The notes: generated by a model not told the origin, from the sequence alone. 64,000 nucleotides of DNA from Streptomyces xanthophaeus (GCF_030440515.1 NZ_CP076543.1:7107001-7171000), one strand, 5' to 3'. Counted from the stretch's first letter, positions 16,840-25,472 are shown. Numbers and translations: made by a program.

Positions 16840-17934
16840 CTACGGCGCCAGCAGGCCGCGCGAGGCCAGCTCCGGCGTCACCCCCTCGCCGAACCAGTAC
16901 GCCTCCTCCAGGTGCGGGTAGCCCGACAGGACGAAGTTCTCGATCCCGAGCGCGTGGTACTCCTCGATCCGGTCCGCCACGTCGCCGTGACTGCCGACCA
17001 GGGCCGTACCGGCGCCGCCGCGGACCAGACCGACTCCCGCCCACAGGTTCGGCGAGATCTCCAGCCCGTCCCGGGAGCCGCCGTGCAGGGCCAGCATCCG
17101 CTGCTGACCCACCGACTCGCTCGTGCCCAGCAGGGACTGCGCGCGGGCGATGTCCGCGTCCGACAGCTCCCCGAGCAGCCGGTCCGCCGCGCCCCAGGCC
17201 TCCTTCGCCGAGTCGCGCGAGATGGTGTGCAACCGGATGCCGAACCGGACCGTCCGCCCCCGCTCCTCGGCCAGCGAGCGGATCCAGTCGATCTTCTCCT
17301 TCACCTGCTGCGGCGGCTCGCCCCACGTCAGGTACACATCGGCGTGCTCGGCCGCGACCGGCCCGGCCGCCGCCGAGGACCCGCCGAAGAAGATCTCCGG
17401 CAGCGGGTCCGGCGGCAGCGCGGTGAGCCCGCCGTCGATCCGGTAGTGCTCGCCCCGGAAGTCGTACGGCTCCCCGCGCCAGGCGCCCCGTACGACGGAC
17501 AGGAACTCGGCGGTGCGCTCGTAGCGGCGGTCATGGTCGAGGTGGTCGCCGAACCGCCGCTGCTCGGCCGAGTCTCCGCCCGTCACCACATTGAGCAGCA
17601 GCCGGCCGCGGGTGATCCGCTGGTAGGTCGCGGCCATCTGGGCGGCGAGCGTCGGCGAGATCACCCCGGGCCGGAAGGCGACCAGGAACTTCAGCCGCTC
17701 GGTGTGCTGCGAGAGCGCCACCGTCGTCAGCCAGGCGTCCTCGCACCAGGTGCCCGTCGGCGTCAGCACCGCCTCGAAGCCGAGCCGTTCGGCCGCCTTG
17801 GCGATCTGCGCGAGGTACTCGATGTCCGGCTCGCGCACCCCGGGCGCGGACGTGTTGTGCGCGTAGGCGTGCCGGTCGACCAGGGTGCGGCCGTCGCCGC
17901 CGGTGGGCAGGAACCAGTGCAGGCGGACGGTCAT
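16840..17934 (-). CDS. ssuD: FMNH2-dependent alkanesulfonate monooxygenase
   Basis: A 364-residue luciferase-like TIM-barrel enzyme. MTVRLHWFLPTGGDGR, LTPTGTWCEDAWLTT (the Cys equivalent to the SsuD Cys54 region), LKFLVAFRPG and LLNVVTGGDSAEQRRFGD are typical of SsuD. It releases sulfite from alkanesulfonates using reduced flavin and oxygen. The start is ATG at 17934; the stop of ssuA overlaps it by one base (TGATG), so translation is coupled. The frame continuing to 18192 is an artefact. No ssuE-type reductase is in the operon; reduced flavin must come from elsewhere. Confidence 0.95.
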   Translation of the reverse strand: MTVRLHWFLPTGGDGRTLVDRHAYAHNTSAPGVREPDIEYLAQIAKAAERLGFEAVLTPTGTWCEDAWLTTVALSQHTERLKFLVAFRPGVISPTLAAQMAATYQRITRGRLLLNVVTGGDSAEQRRFGDHLDHDRRYERTAEFLSVVRGAWRGEPYDFRGEHYRIDGGLTALPPDPLPEIFFGGSSAAAGPVAAEHADVYLTWGEPPQQVKEKIDWIRSLAEERGRTVRFGIRLHTISRDSAKEAWGAADRLLGELSDADIARAQSLLGTSESVGQQRMLALHGGSRDGLEISPNLWAGVGLVRGGAGTALVGSHGDVADRIEEYHALGIENFVLSGYPHLEEAYWFGEGVTPELASRGLLAP

Positions 17935-18965
17935 CAGGAGTCCTTCCCGTACGTACGCGGGGCGGTGGTGGACGGCGGCAGGTCGCCGTTGAAACGGGGG
18001 TCGACGAAGTCCTTGAAGGCGACCGCGCCCGGGATCAGCTTCAGCTCGGTGAAGGTGTCGGCGATCTTCTGCTCGGAGACCACGGCCGCGTCGTCGACGG
18101 CGACCGGGACCCGGGTGCCGTTGCTGCGCTTCACCGCGTCGAGGGCGACCTCGTACGGCAGCCCCGTCTCCTTCGCCCAGACCTTCGCCCACTCCTCAGG
18201 GTGCTTGAACACCCAGTCCTGGGCGCGCTGCAGCCGCTTCAGGTAGTCGCCGATGGCCTTGCTCTTGCCCGCGTCCTCCAGGGCGGCCGGCGCCGCGACC
18301 TGGAAGCCGAGCCCGTTGACGAGCCCCTCGCCGGAGGTCAGGACCCGGGCTCCGGTACGCAGCACCTGGGAGGTGTACGGGTCCCAGACCGCCCACGCGT
18401 CGACCGAGCCGCTGTTGAAGGCGGCCAGCGCGTCGGCGGGCTGGAGGAAGTTGATCGTCACGTCGGTGGGCCCCAGGCCGGCCTGTTCCAGGCCGGCGAT
18501 GAGCTGGAAGTGGGCCGAACTGCCCTGTGCCACCGCGATCTTCTTGCCGCGCAGGTCGCCTGCGGACCGGAGGGCGGACCCCTTCGGCACGAGGATCGCC
18601 TCGCCTGCCGAGGAGCCGTGCGTGGCGGCCACCACGGTGATCTTCGACTTGGCGGCCGCGGCGAACACGGGCGGGGTGTTGCCCACGCCGCCGATGTCCA
18701 CGGCCTTGGCGTTGACGGCCTCCAGCAGCGGCGGACCGGAGGTGAAGGTGGACCACTTGATGGTGTAGTCGAGGTTCTCCAGCTCCCCGGCAGCCTTCAG
18801 CAGCGACTCGTTGCCGCCCTTCTGGTCCCCGACGCTGAGCGTGACCTTGGCACCGCTCCCGGCGGTCGCCGCGCCGCTGTCGGCGGCGGAGCTGCCGCCG
18901 CAGGCGGCCAGGGCCAGGGACAGCGGGACCAGGGTGGCGAGCAGGGGCAGGGAATGGCGTCTCAT
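17934..18965 (-). CDS. ssuA: Aliphatic sulfonate ABC transporter substrate-binding lipoprotein
   Basis: A 343-residue periplasmic-binding-type protein. The signal sequence MRRHSLPLLATLVPLSLALA ends in a lipobox LAAC with Cys22 as the lipidated residue, followed by a Ser/Gly/Ala linker and an SsuA/NMT1-fold domain (VGDQKGGNESLLKAAG, GDLRGKKIAVAQGSSAHFQL, FNSGSVDAWAVWDPYT). The protein delivers sulfonates to the SsuBC transporter at the membrane exterior. ATG at 18965 is chosen because it starts the signal peptide; the longer frame to 19205 is not coding. Confidence 0.95.
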   Translation of the reverse strand: MRRHSLPLLATLVPLSLALAACGGSSAADSGAATAGSGAKVTLSVGDQKGGNESLLKAAGELENLDYTIKWSTFTSGPPLLEAVNAKAVDIGGVGNTPPVFAAAAKSKITVVAATHGSSAGEAILVPKGSALRSAGDLRGKKIAVAQGSSAHFQLIAGLEQAGLGPTDVTINFLQPADALAAFNSGSVDAWAVWDPYTSQVLRTGARVLTSGEGLVNGLGFQVAAPAALEDAGKSKAIGDYLKRLQRAQDWVFKHPEEWAKVWAKETGLPYEVALDAVKRSNGTRVPVAVDDAAVVSEQKIADTFTELKLIPGAVAFKDFVDPRFNGDLPPSTTAPRTYGKDS

Positions 18966-19003
18966 GTCGTGTCTCTTCGTTCTCTTGACGGGGTGAAAGG
19001 TGT

Positions 19004-19726
19004 TCAGAAGACGCCGAGTTCGGCGAGCAGCCGGGTGCGGAGCGCCGCGAATCCCGGGTCGCCGACCGTGCGCGGCCGCTCCAGCGGCACCCGGGTGTCG
19101 TGGGTGATCCGCCCCTCGCTCATCACCAGGATCCGGTCGGCCAGCAGCACCGCCTCGTCGACGTCGTGCGTCACCAGCAGCACCGCGCAGCCGCGCCGCT
19201 GCCACAGCCGGGCCACGAGCTCCTGGGCCTTGATCCGGGTCAGCGCGTCCAGGGCGCCGAACGGCTCGTCCAGGAGGAGCAGATCCGGTTCACGCACCAG
19301 CGCCCGGGCCAGGGAGGCCCGCTGGGCCTCACCGCCGGACAGGGTCTTGGGCCAGGCGTCGATGCGGTGCTCCAGTCCGACCTCGGCCAGCGCCCGCTCG
19401 GCGCGCTCGCGCTCGGGCCGGCCCGGCAGTCCGAGCAGGACGTTGCGCCAGACCCGCTTCCAGGGCATCAGCCGCGGCGCCTGGAAGGCCACCGCCCGCC
19501 GCTCCGGTACGAGTACCTCGCCCTCGATCTCCCGGTCCAGGCCCGCCAGGATCCGCAGCAGGGTGGACTTGCCGCAGCCGCTGCGCCCGAGGAGGACGGT
19601 GAACTCCCCGGCATGCAGGGTCAGATCGAGCCCGTCGATGACGACCCGCCCGTCGAAGGACCGGGTCAGCCCGGTGACCTCGACGGCAGCGGCGGTGGCT
19701 ACTGCCCCGTGAACGTCGGTCGCCAT
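19004..19726 (-). CDS. ssuB: Aliphatic sulfonate ABC transporter ATP-binding protein
   Basis: A 240-residue ABC ATPase with Walker A LLGRSGCGKSTLLRIL, the SsuB-like VAFQAPRLMPWKRVWRNVLLG, signature LSGGEAQRASLARALV, Walker B LLLLDEPFGALDALT and H-loop VTHDVDEAVLLADRI. ATG at 19726 begins MATDVHGAVATAAAVEVTGL and lies 28 bases inside the end of ssuC, so the genes overlap in different frames. It energises uptake of alkanesulfonates. Confidence 0.95.
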   Translation of the reverse strand: MATDVHGAVATAAAVEVTGLTRSFDGRVVIDGLDLTLHAGEFTVLLGRSGCGKSTLLRILAGLDREIEGEVLVPERRAVAFQAPRLMPWKRVWRNVLLGLPGRPERERAERALAEVGLEHRIDAWPKTLSGGEAQRASLARALVREPDLLLLDEPFGALDALTRIKAQELVARLWQRRGCAVLLVTHDVDEAVLLADRILVMSEGRITHDTRVPLERPRTVGDPGFAALRTRLLAELGVF

Positions 19727-20571
19727 TGCAGCAGCAGCCTTTCGAGAGTACGGACGACGAGGTCGGCGGTCAGGCCGAGGAAGGCGTAGACGACGAGGCA
19801 GACGACGATCACGTCGGTACGGAAGAACTCGCGCGCCTGGTTCATCAGGAAGCCGATCCCGGCGTCGGCGTTGATGGACTCCCCGAAGACAAGGGCCAGC
19901 CAGGCGGTCGCGAGCGAGTACCGCAGACCGGTCATGAAGCCGGGGAGCGCGCCGGGCAGTACGACGTGCCGCACCAGGCCCCACCGTCCGAGCCCCAGGG
20001 CCCCGCCCGCCTCGATCAGTTGCTCGTCCACCCCGCGGATCCCCGCGTAGACGTTCAGGTACAGGTGGAAGGCGGTCCCGAGCGCGATCAGGGCGACCTT
20101 CGGCGCCTCACCGATGCCCATCCAGATGATGAACAGCGGGATGAGACCCACCCAGGGCACCGTGCGGAGCATCTGCACGCTCGCGTCGATCAGGTCCTCG
20201 CCGAGCCGCGACAGCCCGGACAGCAGCGCGAGCACCGTGCCCGCCGTACCGCCGATCACCAGCCCGATCGCGACGCGCTGCAGGGACACGGCCATCGCCC
20301 CGGGCAGGGTCCCGTCCCCGATCAGATCCGCCCCGGCGGACGCGATGGTGGACGGCGGCGCGAGCGTGTCGGCCGGCAGCCACCCCAGGGTGCTGGCCAG
20401 TTGCCACAGCGCGAGCAGCAGCAGCGGGCCCGCGGTCCGGCGGATCCAGCGGGGTACGGGACGACGCCGTGCGGAGGCCGCCACGACCGCCACGAGCTCG
20501 GGTGCGGCGGGCCGTGCGGATGGCGGCGCGGGCGACAGGTCCGGCGGGGCATGGCTGGTGCTGGTGCTCAT
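19699..20571 (-). CDS. ssuC: Aliphatic sulfonate ABC transporter permease
   Basis: A 290-residue permease of the BPD_transp_1 fold. After a Pro/Ala-rich cytoplasmic N-terminus come about six membrane helices; the EAA loop is EAGGALGLGRWGLVRHVVLPGALPGFMTGLRYSLATAWLALV, contacting SsuB. ATG at 20571 (MSTSTSHAPPDL) is chosen over the upstream in-frame start at 20634, because homologues begin just before the first helix. It is the first structural gene of the operon and follows the leader peptide gene by 162 bases. Confidence 0.94.
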   Translation of the reverse strand: MSTSTSHAPPDLSPAPPSARPAAPELVAVVAASARRRPVPRWIRRTAGPLLLLALWQLASTLGWLPADTLAPPSTIASAGADLIGDGTLPGAMAVSLQRVAIGLVIGGTAGTVLALLSGLSRLGEDLIDASVQMLRTVPWVGLIPLFIIWMGIGEAPKVALIALGTAFHLYLNVYAGIRGVDEQLIEAGGALGLGRWGLVRHVVLPGALPGFMTGLRYSLATAWLALVFGESINADAGIGFLMNQAREFFRTDVIVVCLVVYAFLGLTADLVVRTLERLLLQWRPTFTGQ

Positions 20572-20696
20572 GGAGGCTCCACGAAAGGAGGGCGGCGAGG
20601 CAGGCGGCAGCGCGCACACCGACCGCCCTCGCACCGGCGCGGCCGGACGGGGCCGGGCGGGGGAGGGGGTCAGAGGTGTGCGGGCACGCCGGGGAA

Positions 20697-20711
20697 GAGC
20701 GCGGAGCGCTC
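20697..20711 (-). other. Small hairpin downstream of the leader peptide
   Basis: GAGCGC at 20697-20702 and GCGCTC at 20706-20711 form a 6-base stem with a 3-base loop, 22 bases past the leader stop on the transcribed strand. It could be part of an attenuator controlling ssuC. The stem is short, so the role is speculative. Confidence 0.35.
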
Positions 20712-20733
20712 GTGACAGATCAGGAAAAGGGCG

Positions 20734-20817
20734 TCAGCAGCCGCGGCGACACGCGGCGGAGGCCACCCGCAGCAGGTCGATGTGACCGCGCGTGGTGAGC
20801 ATGGCTGAACGCAACAT
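20734..20817 (-). CDS. Short upstream peptide with leader motif RGHIDLLRVASA..CRRG, ahead of ssuCBAD
   Basis: A very short frame of 27 codons from ATG at 20817, or 22 from the second ATG at 20802. It encodes LTTRGHIDLLRVASA then ACRRGC and a TGA stop at 20734-20736. From memory this matches the conserved leader peptides found upstream of actinobacterial sulfur-assimilation operons, with the RxHxDLxRV core and cysteines near the stop. The Cys codons suggest ribosome stalling when cysteine is scarce, coupling sulfonate uptake to sulfur status; that is inference. A promoter placed exactly upstream suggests the 20817 ATG may be the transcript's first base, with 20802 the real start. Confidence 0.8.
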   Translation of the reverse strand: MLRSAMLTTRGHIDLLRVASAACRRGC

Positions 20818-20824
20818 GCGGCGA

Positions 20825-20854
20825 AACCTAGCCACCTGGCCGGGGCGGGGTCAA
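20825..20854 (-). promoter_or_regulatory. Putative promoter of the ssu operon
   Basis: On the minus strand TTGACC (plus 20849-20854) and TAGGTT (plus 20825-20830) are separated by 18 bases. The -10 ends seven bases before the ATG at 20817, placing the transcription start at or next to it, so the transcript would be nearly leaderless for the leader peptide. Confidence 0.6.
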
Positions 20855-20955
20855 TGGGTGTCTCGCACACTGGACGTGCCGTCTCGAAAACGTGGTTCAG
20901 CCCCTCCGGCGTTCGAGGAGCGGCGGCTGGGCGGAGCCCCGGGGAACCCGGTGAC

Positions 20956-22371
20956 TCAACGGGCCTTCGCCCCGTCCGTGTCGCTCGCCGTGCCGCTCCC
21001 CGTGTCGGTGTCGCTGCCGCTGCGGCGCAGGGTCGCCACGACCGGTCCGGTCGGCTGCAGGGTGAGCCCCGGGAAGACCCCGGCCCGTTCGCTCCCGCTG
21101 TCCAGGTGGAACCGCTGCGCCAGCACGGCGAGTACGAGCGCGGCCTCCACCAGTGCGAACCGTGCTCCCAGGCAGGCCCGCGGGCCGCCGCCGAACGGGA
21201 ACCAGGCGTGTTCGGGCACCGGATGCGGGGCGTCCGCGTCCCACCGCTCGGGGCGGAAGGCCTCCGGGTCCGGGAACCACCGGGCATCGCGGTGCATCGA
21301 CCAGGGGCTGGTCCATACCGAGGTCCCGGCCGGGACCTCGCGCCCGCCCAGTGTCGCCCCCTCCGTGGCCACCGCCGAGATCAGCCAGATCGGCGGATAG
21401 ATGCGCAGGGCCTCCTTGACCACCTGCCGGGTCCAGGGCAGCCGCGCGTAGTCGTCGTAGGCCGGCAGCCGCCCGCCGAGCACCCGGTCCAGCTCCTCCG
21501 TCAGCCGGGCCCGCGCCGACGGCGCCCCCGACAGGAGCTGCCAGGCCCAGGTCAGGGTGGTCGAGGTGGTCTCGTGGCCGCCGATGTAGAGGGTGATCGA
21601 CTCGTCCCGCAACTCCTTGCGGGAGAGCGGGCCCCCGGTTTCGTCGCGGGCCGCGAGCAGCCGGCTCAGCAGGTCGTCCCGCTCCGCTCCGGCGCTCGAC
21701 GCCGCCTCGTGCTCCCGTATGACGTGCTCGATCTCCTGGTCGAGCACCGCCACGGCCTCCCTCATCCGGCGCCGTCCGGGAGTGCGGACCCAGGGCGGCA
21801 GGAACAGCGTCAGCCCGCGGAACTCCGCCCCCAGTTCCCGCTGGGCGGTGGCCATGGCCGCGCTGATGGGCGCCTCCCGGCCGGCGGCGTCGCTCCCGAA
21901 CAGCGTGCGCACCGCGATCCGCTGGGTGAGTGCGGCCATCTCCCGGTGCACGTCGATCCGTTGGCCCTCGTGCCAGCCGCCCGCGAGGGCGTCGGCGCAC
22001 TCCACCATCGTGGCGGCGTACGAGCGCACCTGGCGCGGCCGGACGGAGGGTTGCACCAGCGCCCGTTTGCGGCGCCAGTCGTCCCCGGTGGCGACGACCA
22101 CCCCGTTGCCCAGTAACTGGCGGAAGGCCCAGCCGAGTTCCGTCGGCCGGAAAGTGGACTCGACGGCTCCGAGCAGTTCACCGGCATGCTCGGGCCGGGA
22201 GACCAGGATGTTGCGCTGCGGGCCGAGCGCCCAGGGCACCCAGTCCCCGTAGCCGTCGCGCAGGGACTCGAAGAAGGCCAGGGGATCGCGGGCGAAGGCG
22301 GGCAGGTTGCCGAGCAGCGGCCATCGGCGCGGTCCGCCGCTCCGGGTGCCCGGGGTCAGGGTCGCGGTCAC
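20956..22371 (-). CDS. Cytochrome P450 (CYP4/CYP102-like class B)
   Basis: A 471-residue P450. It has the I-helix motif YIGGHETTSTTLTWAW, ExxR in VVKEALRIYPP, and the haem loop WFPFGGGPRACLGARF with Cys400 as haem ligand. The overall layout with LLGNLPAFARDPLAFF at the N-terminus resembles fatty-acid or terpene hydroxylases of the CYP102/CYP4 clade more than macrolide P450s. The C-terminus is a Ser/Thr/Asp-rich tail. No ferredoxin gene adjoins it. It is divergent from the SRPBCC-MarR pair, so the MarR protein may control it. It lies outside the nonribosomal peptide cluster. Confidence 0.93.
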   Translation of the reverse strand: MTATLTPGTRSGGPRRWPLLGNLPAFARDPLAFFESLRDGYGDWVPWALGPQRNILVSRPEHAGELLGAVESTFRPTELGWAFRQLLGNGVVVATGDDWRRKRALVQPSVRPRQVRSYAATMVECADALAGGWHEGQRIDVHREMAALTQRIAVRTLFGSDAAGREAPISAAMATAQRELGAEFRGLTLFLPPWVRTPGRRRMREAVAVLDQEIEHVIREHEAASSAGAERDDLLSRLLAARDETGGPLSRKELRDESITLYIGGHETTSTTLTWAWQLLSGAPSARARLTEELDRVLGGRLPAYDDYARLPWTRQVVKEALRIYPPIWLISAVATEGATLGGREVPAGTSVWTSPWSMHRDARWFPDPEAFRPERWDADAPHPVPEHAWFPFGGGPRACLGARFALVEAALVLAVLAQRFHLDSGSERAGVFPGLTLQPTGPVVATLRRSGSDTDTGSGTASDTDGAKAR

Positions 22372-22448
22372 GCAGGCATGGTGACAGTCGCTCCCGCAGG
22401 CCGCCAGAGAGCGGACAGGGTCTCCTCGGCCGGGTCCGGCCCGCCTCG

Positions 22449-22491
22449 TTGACAGTTAGTCTGCGCGAAGATAATCTGCGGATAGATAATC
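22449..22491 (+). promoter_or_regulatory. Promoter and repeated operator before SRPBCC-marR
   Basis: A consensus -35 TTGACA at 22449-22454 and TAATCT at 22472-22477 with a 17-base spacer. AGATAATC occurs twice, at 22469-22476 and 22484-22491, 15 bases apart, overlapping the -10 and the start point. This placement suits the MarR protein encoded downstream. Promoter quality is high by eye; the operator is inferred. Confidence 0.7.
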
Positions 22492-22509
22492 CAGTCAGGG
22501 AGAGTACCC

Positions 22510-22926
22510 ATGTGGGAGTACGAGCACAGCATCGAGACCGCCGCCACCCCCGAGGCGATCTGGCGGCTCTGGGTGGACGTGGAGAACTGGGGCGCCTGGA
22601 ACCCCGGTATCGAGAAGATCGAGATCAGTGGCCCGTTCGTGGCCGGCACGGAGATCACGATGACGCCGCCCGGGGACGACCCGATCCTGCTGCGCATCGC
22701 CGAGGCCGTCGAAGGCGAACGTTTCGTCGACGAGGCGCGCTTCGGTGACCTGCTGCTGCGAACCGTCCACCGGATCGAGCCGATCGGCCGGGACCGGATC
22801 CGGGTGGTGTACCGGATGGAGATCACCGGCGGCGGCGCCGGCGAGGTGGGTCCGCAGATCGGCCCGGGCATCACCGCCGACTGGCCCGACACGATGGCTT
22901 CGCTGGCCGGGCTGGCGCTTCGCTGA
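22510..22926 (+). CDS. SRPBCC (START-like) domain protein
   Basis: A 138-residue ligand-binding fold, MWEYEHSIETAATPEAIWRLWVDVENWGAWNPGIEKIEISGPF, ending in a helix TMASLAGLAL. Such proteins bind hydrophobic small molecules or act as cyclases/aromatases in secondary metabolism; here the partner gene is a MarR regulator, so it may bind or detoxify the regulator's ligand. The stop overlaps the downstream start by one base (TGATG). Confidence 0.85.
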   Translation: MWEYEHSIETAATPEAIWRLWVDVENWGAWNPGIEKIEISGPFVAGTEITMTPPGDDPILLRIAEAVEGERFVDEARFGDLLLRTVHRIEPIGRDRIRVVYRMEITGGGAGEVGPQIGPGITADWPDTMASLAGLALR

Positions 22927-23354
22927 TGCCCCTCAGCCCCGGCGAGAGCCCCGGATTCCTGCTGTGGCACGCCACCCTGCGCTGGCAGCGCGACATCGCC
23001 ACGGCGCTGGCCCCGCTCGACCTCACCCACGTGCAGTTCGTGCTGCTCGCCTGCACCTGGTGGCTCAACAGCCAGGGCGAGCACCCCAATCAGCTGGCCG
23101 TCGCCCGCCAGGCCGGTACCGACGTCAAGATGACCTCCCAAGTCCTGCGCACCCTGGAACACAAAGGGCTCGTCGAGCGTGAGGTCGACCCGGCCGACAC
23201 CCGCGCCAAACGGCTGCGCGTCACCGACGCCGGCGCCGAGCTGGCTCCACGGGCGATCGCCGCCGTCGAACAGGCCGACGCGCAGTTCTTCCGGCCGGTG
23301 CCCATCGCCGACGCGGTGGCCCTGCTCGGCCGACTGGCCCGCCCGGAAACCTGA
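22926..23354 (+). CDS. MarR-family transcriptional regulator
   Basis: A 142-residue winged-helix protein: LDLTHVQFVLLACTWWLNS, then QLAVARQAGTDVKMTSQVLRTLEHKGLVEREVDPADTRAKRLRVTDAG, with the HTH in TDVKMTSQVLRTLEHK and the wing in ADTRAKRLRV. It is translationally coupled to the SRPBCC gene. Likely target is the repeated site before that gene, and perhaps the divergent P450. Confidence 0.9.
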   Translation: MPLSPGESPGFLLWHATLRWQRDIATALAPLDLTHVQFVLLACTWWLNSQGEHPNQLAVARQAGTDVKMTSQVLRTLEHKGLVEREVDPADTRAKRLRVTDAGAELAPRAIAAVEQADAQFFRPVPIADAVALLGRLARPET

Positions 23355-23397
23355 GATCCGCCCGCCGGGCCCGCGCGGCACCACCCGCGAGCGGATC
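23355..23397. terminator. Possible terminator between convergent genes
   Basis: GATCCGC (from 23355) and GCGGATC (to 23397) form a 7-base inverted repeat around a GC-rich loop, in the gap between marR (stop 23354) and the HAD gene (stop 23414). The stem is short, so this is only moderately supported. Confidence 0.4.
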
Positions 23398-23413
23398 CAC
23401 CCACCCGAAGGAG

Positions 23414-24091
23414 CTACGCGGTCCGGTGTGCGGCCAGCCAGTCGTACGCCGCGTCCGCGCTGAACTCCCGATGGCCGCCCGGGAAGAGGAGCCCGGCGGA
23501 GGCGAAGGCCGGGTCCCCGGCGATGTCCGGGGTGTACGGGACCGCCACGCAGGCCATGCCCGCGGCGTGCGCGGCCCGCGCCCCGGGCGCCGCGTCCTCG
23601 ACGACCACGCAGTCGGCGGGCTCGGCGCCCAGCCGGCGGGCCGCCTCCAGGAACACGTCCGGAGCGGGCTTGCCGTGCGCGACCTCCTCGGCGGAGACCA
23701 CCGTCGTCAGCAGTGCGTCCAGTCCGGTGCCCGACAGCACCGCGTCGATCGCCTCGAGCGAGGAGCCGGAGGCCACCGCCATCGCAGCGCCCTCGGTGCG
23801 CAGCCGCTCGACCAGCTTCCTCATCTGCGGGAAGACCTCGGTCCGGGTGCGGGCCAGCTCCAGGTAGGCGGCGTTCTGCTCGGCGAGCAGCTGCTCGACC
23901 GGTGCCCGGATCCCGTACCGCTCCCGCAGGATCTCCAGGGTCTCCAGCGTGCCGATGCCGATGAAGCGGGAGTGCTGCTCCCACGTGAAATCGGGGACGC
24001 CGTGCCGCTCAAGGGTGCGCCGCCCGGACTCGTAGTAGTTCGGCTCGCTGTCCACGAGGGTGCCGTCGAGATCGAATATGACGGTGATCAT
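23414..24091 (-). CDS. HAD-family hydrolase (beta-phosphoglucomutase-like phosphatase)
   Basis: A 225-residue HAD subfamily I hydrolase. Motif I is FDLDGTLVDSEPNYY with the nucleophile Asp and the acid/base Asp; motif II AVASGSS; motif III Lys in HGKPAPDVFLEAA; motif IV VVEDAAPGARAA. The small helical cap between motifs I and II is of type C1, as in phosphoglycolate phosphatases and beta-phosphoglucomutases. The substrate is a small phosphorylated metabolite that cannot be told from sequence. Confidence 0.9.
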   Translation of the reverse strand: MITVIFDLDGTLVDSEPNYYESGRRTLERHGVPDFTWEQHSRFIGIGTLETLEILRERYGIRAPVEQLLAEQNAAYLELARTRTEVFPQMRKLVERLRTEGAAMAVASGSSLEAIDAVLSGTGLDALLTTVVSAEEVAHGKPAPDVFLEAARRLGAEPADCVVVEDAAPGARAAHAAGMACVAVPYTPDIAGDPAFASAGLLFPGGHREFSADAAYDWLAAHRTA

Positions 24092-24136
24092 CCGTGGGGC
24101 CCGTCCTGCCGCTCGTGTCCTGTCTCGATAATCCTG

Positions 24137-24616
24137 TCAGGTTTTGCCGGCATTTCGGCCCACGGATTCGACCAGCGGCAGCAGCCGGTGCGGCACCCGC
24201 TCGCGCAGCGCCACCTCCGTACGCGTGCGGACCACGCCCGGGAGCTGGATCAGCCGCTGGATCACGTCCTCCAAATGCCCGTTGTCGCGGGCCGCCACAC
24301 GGGTCAGCAGGTCCCCGCCGCCGGTGATCGAGAAGGCTTCGATGATCTCGGGCACGGCGGCCAGCGCGTCACCCACCTCGTCCAGATGGCCCTGGGTGAC
24401 CTCGATGTGCACGAACGCCAGCACCGGATGGCCCAGTGCGGCGGGGGAGAGCACCGGTCCGGTTCCGGTGATCACGCCCGTGCGCTCCAGCCGGTCCAGC
24501 CGTGCCTGCAGGGTGCCGCGCGCCACGCCGAGGATCCGGGCGTACTCGCGGACACTGGTGCGCGGCTGCTCGATCAGCAGACGCAGGATTCTGGTGTCGA
24601 GCTCGTCCACCGCCAC
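24137..24616 (-). CDS. Lrp/AsnC-family transcriptional regulator
   Basis: A 159-residue protein with an N-terminal winged helix (LDTRILRLLIEQPRTSVREYARILGVARGTLQARLDRLERTGVITG) and a C-terminal RAM ligand-binding domain (VLAFVHIEVTQGHLDEVGDALAAVPEIIEAFSITGGGDLLTRVAARDNGHLEDVI). Such proteins sense amino acids and control their metabolism. It starts with GTG at 24616. Target genes are not evident; the YoaK-like gene is immediately upstream on the same strand. Confidence 0.92.
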   Translation of the reverse strand: MAVDELDTRILRLLIEQPRTSVREYARILGVARGTLQARLDRLERTGVITGTGPVLSPAALGHPVLAFVHIEVTQGHLDEVGDALAAVPEIIEAFSITGGGDLLTRVAARDNGHLEDVIQRLIQLPGVVRTRTEVALRERVPHRLLPLVESVGRNAGKT

Positions 24617-24641
24617 GCCACGACTGTACCAATGGCCCCCT

Positions 24642-25403
24642 TCACCCCGATCGTTCCCGGCCAGGGGCCTGGTCGGTGTGCAGCCCGGGCTGGCTCCGGT
24701 AGAGCAGACCCACGACCAGCACCGTCACGCCGGCCGGCAGCAGCAGCCAGCCCACGGTCCAGCCGGCCCGCAGCAGCAGCGCCCCGAGGAACCCGCCCGC
24801 GAACATGGCCAGGACGGAAAGGCCGCGCAGCCTCCAGCCGGCCGTCCCGAACCCGTACGCGTTCTCCCGCCCCATGGCCGAAGCTCCCAGGAAGGCGGTC
24901 ATGGACCGGGTGACCAGCGTCGTCGGTACGCCCGGCACGTTCGCCCGCATGATCGTGGTGTTGCGCAGTCCCATCGCCAGGGCCAGCACCGCCGTCGCCG
25001 CCAGATGCCGTGGGGCCGGGGATCCGTACTGCGGAGCCAGCCCCCAGCCGATCCCCGCGGCGGTCAGGATGAGCCCCGCCTCGGCGATGAGGCCGATGAC
25101 GAACCAGCGCCCGCCGCGGATCTCGGTCACGGACTCCAGGTGCGACCCGCAGACCACCCCGACGATGAACGCGGCCAGGGAGATCCCGGGAGCGAGCGTC
25201 TCCAGCCGCCCCGCCCCGGCCGTGCCGAAGGCCAGGAACAGCACATTGCCCGTCTGCATCGCCGTGAAGGCCGGCCCGAGCGCCAGCAGGCTCGCCGCCT
25301 CCACGATCCCGGTCACCCCGGTCAGTACGACCATCAGCGCGGGCATGTGCGGCGGGAGCAGCGGCGAACCGGCCGTCCGTCCGGCCTCCCGGTTCTCGTT
25401 CAT
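24642..25403 (-). CDS. YoaK/DUF1275-family membrane protein
   Basis: A 253-residue membrane protein beginning MNENREAGRTAGSPLLPPH. Six or so hydrophobic helices hold the family's FTAMQTGNVLFLAFG and ALAMGLRNTTIM motifs. The family has no settled function. ATG at 25403 is chosen because the longer frame to 26027 overlaps the histidine phosphatase gene and lacks homologous content. It lies 25 bases upstream of the lrp-type gene and is divergent from the phosphatase. Confidence 0.88.
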   Translation of the reverse strand: MNENREAGRTAGSPLLPPHMPALMVVLTGVTGIVEAASLLALGPAFTAMQTGNVLFLAFGTAGAGRLETLAPGISLAAFIVGVVCGSHLESVTEIRGGRWFVIGLIAEAGLILTAAGIGWGLAPQYGSPAPRHLAATAVLALAMGLRNTTIMRANVPGVPTTLVTRSMTAFLGASAMGRENAYGFGTAGWRLRGLSVLAMFAGGFLGALLLRAGWTVGWLLLPAGVTVLVVGLLYRSQPGLHTDQAPGRERSG

Positions 25404-25472
25404 GACGCCCGACAGTGACACGCCCGCCCGGGTGCCCCGGCGCCGACATGCCGGAGGCATAGGGTCCGAAGG

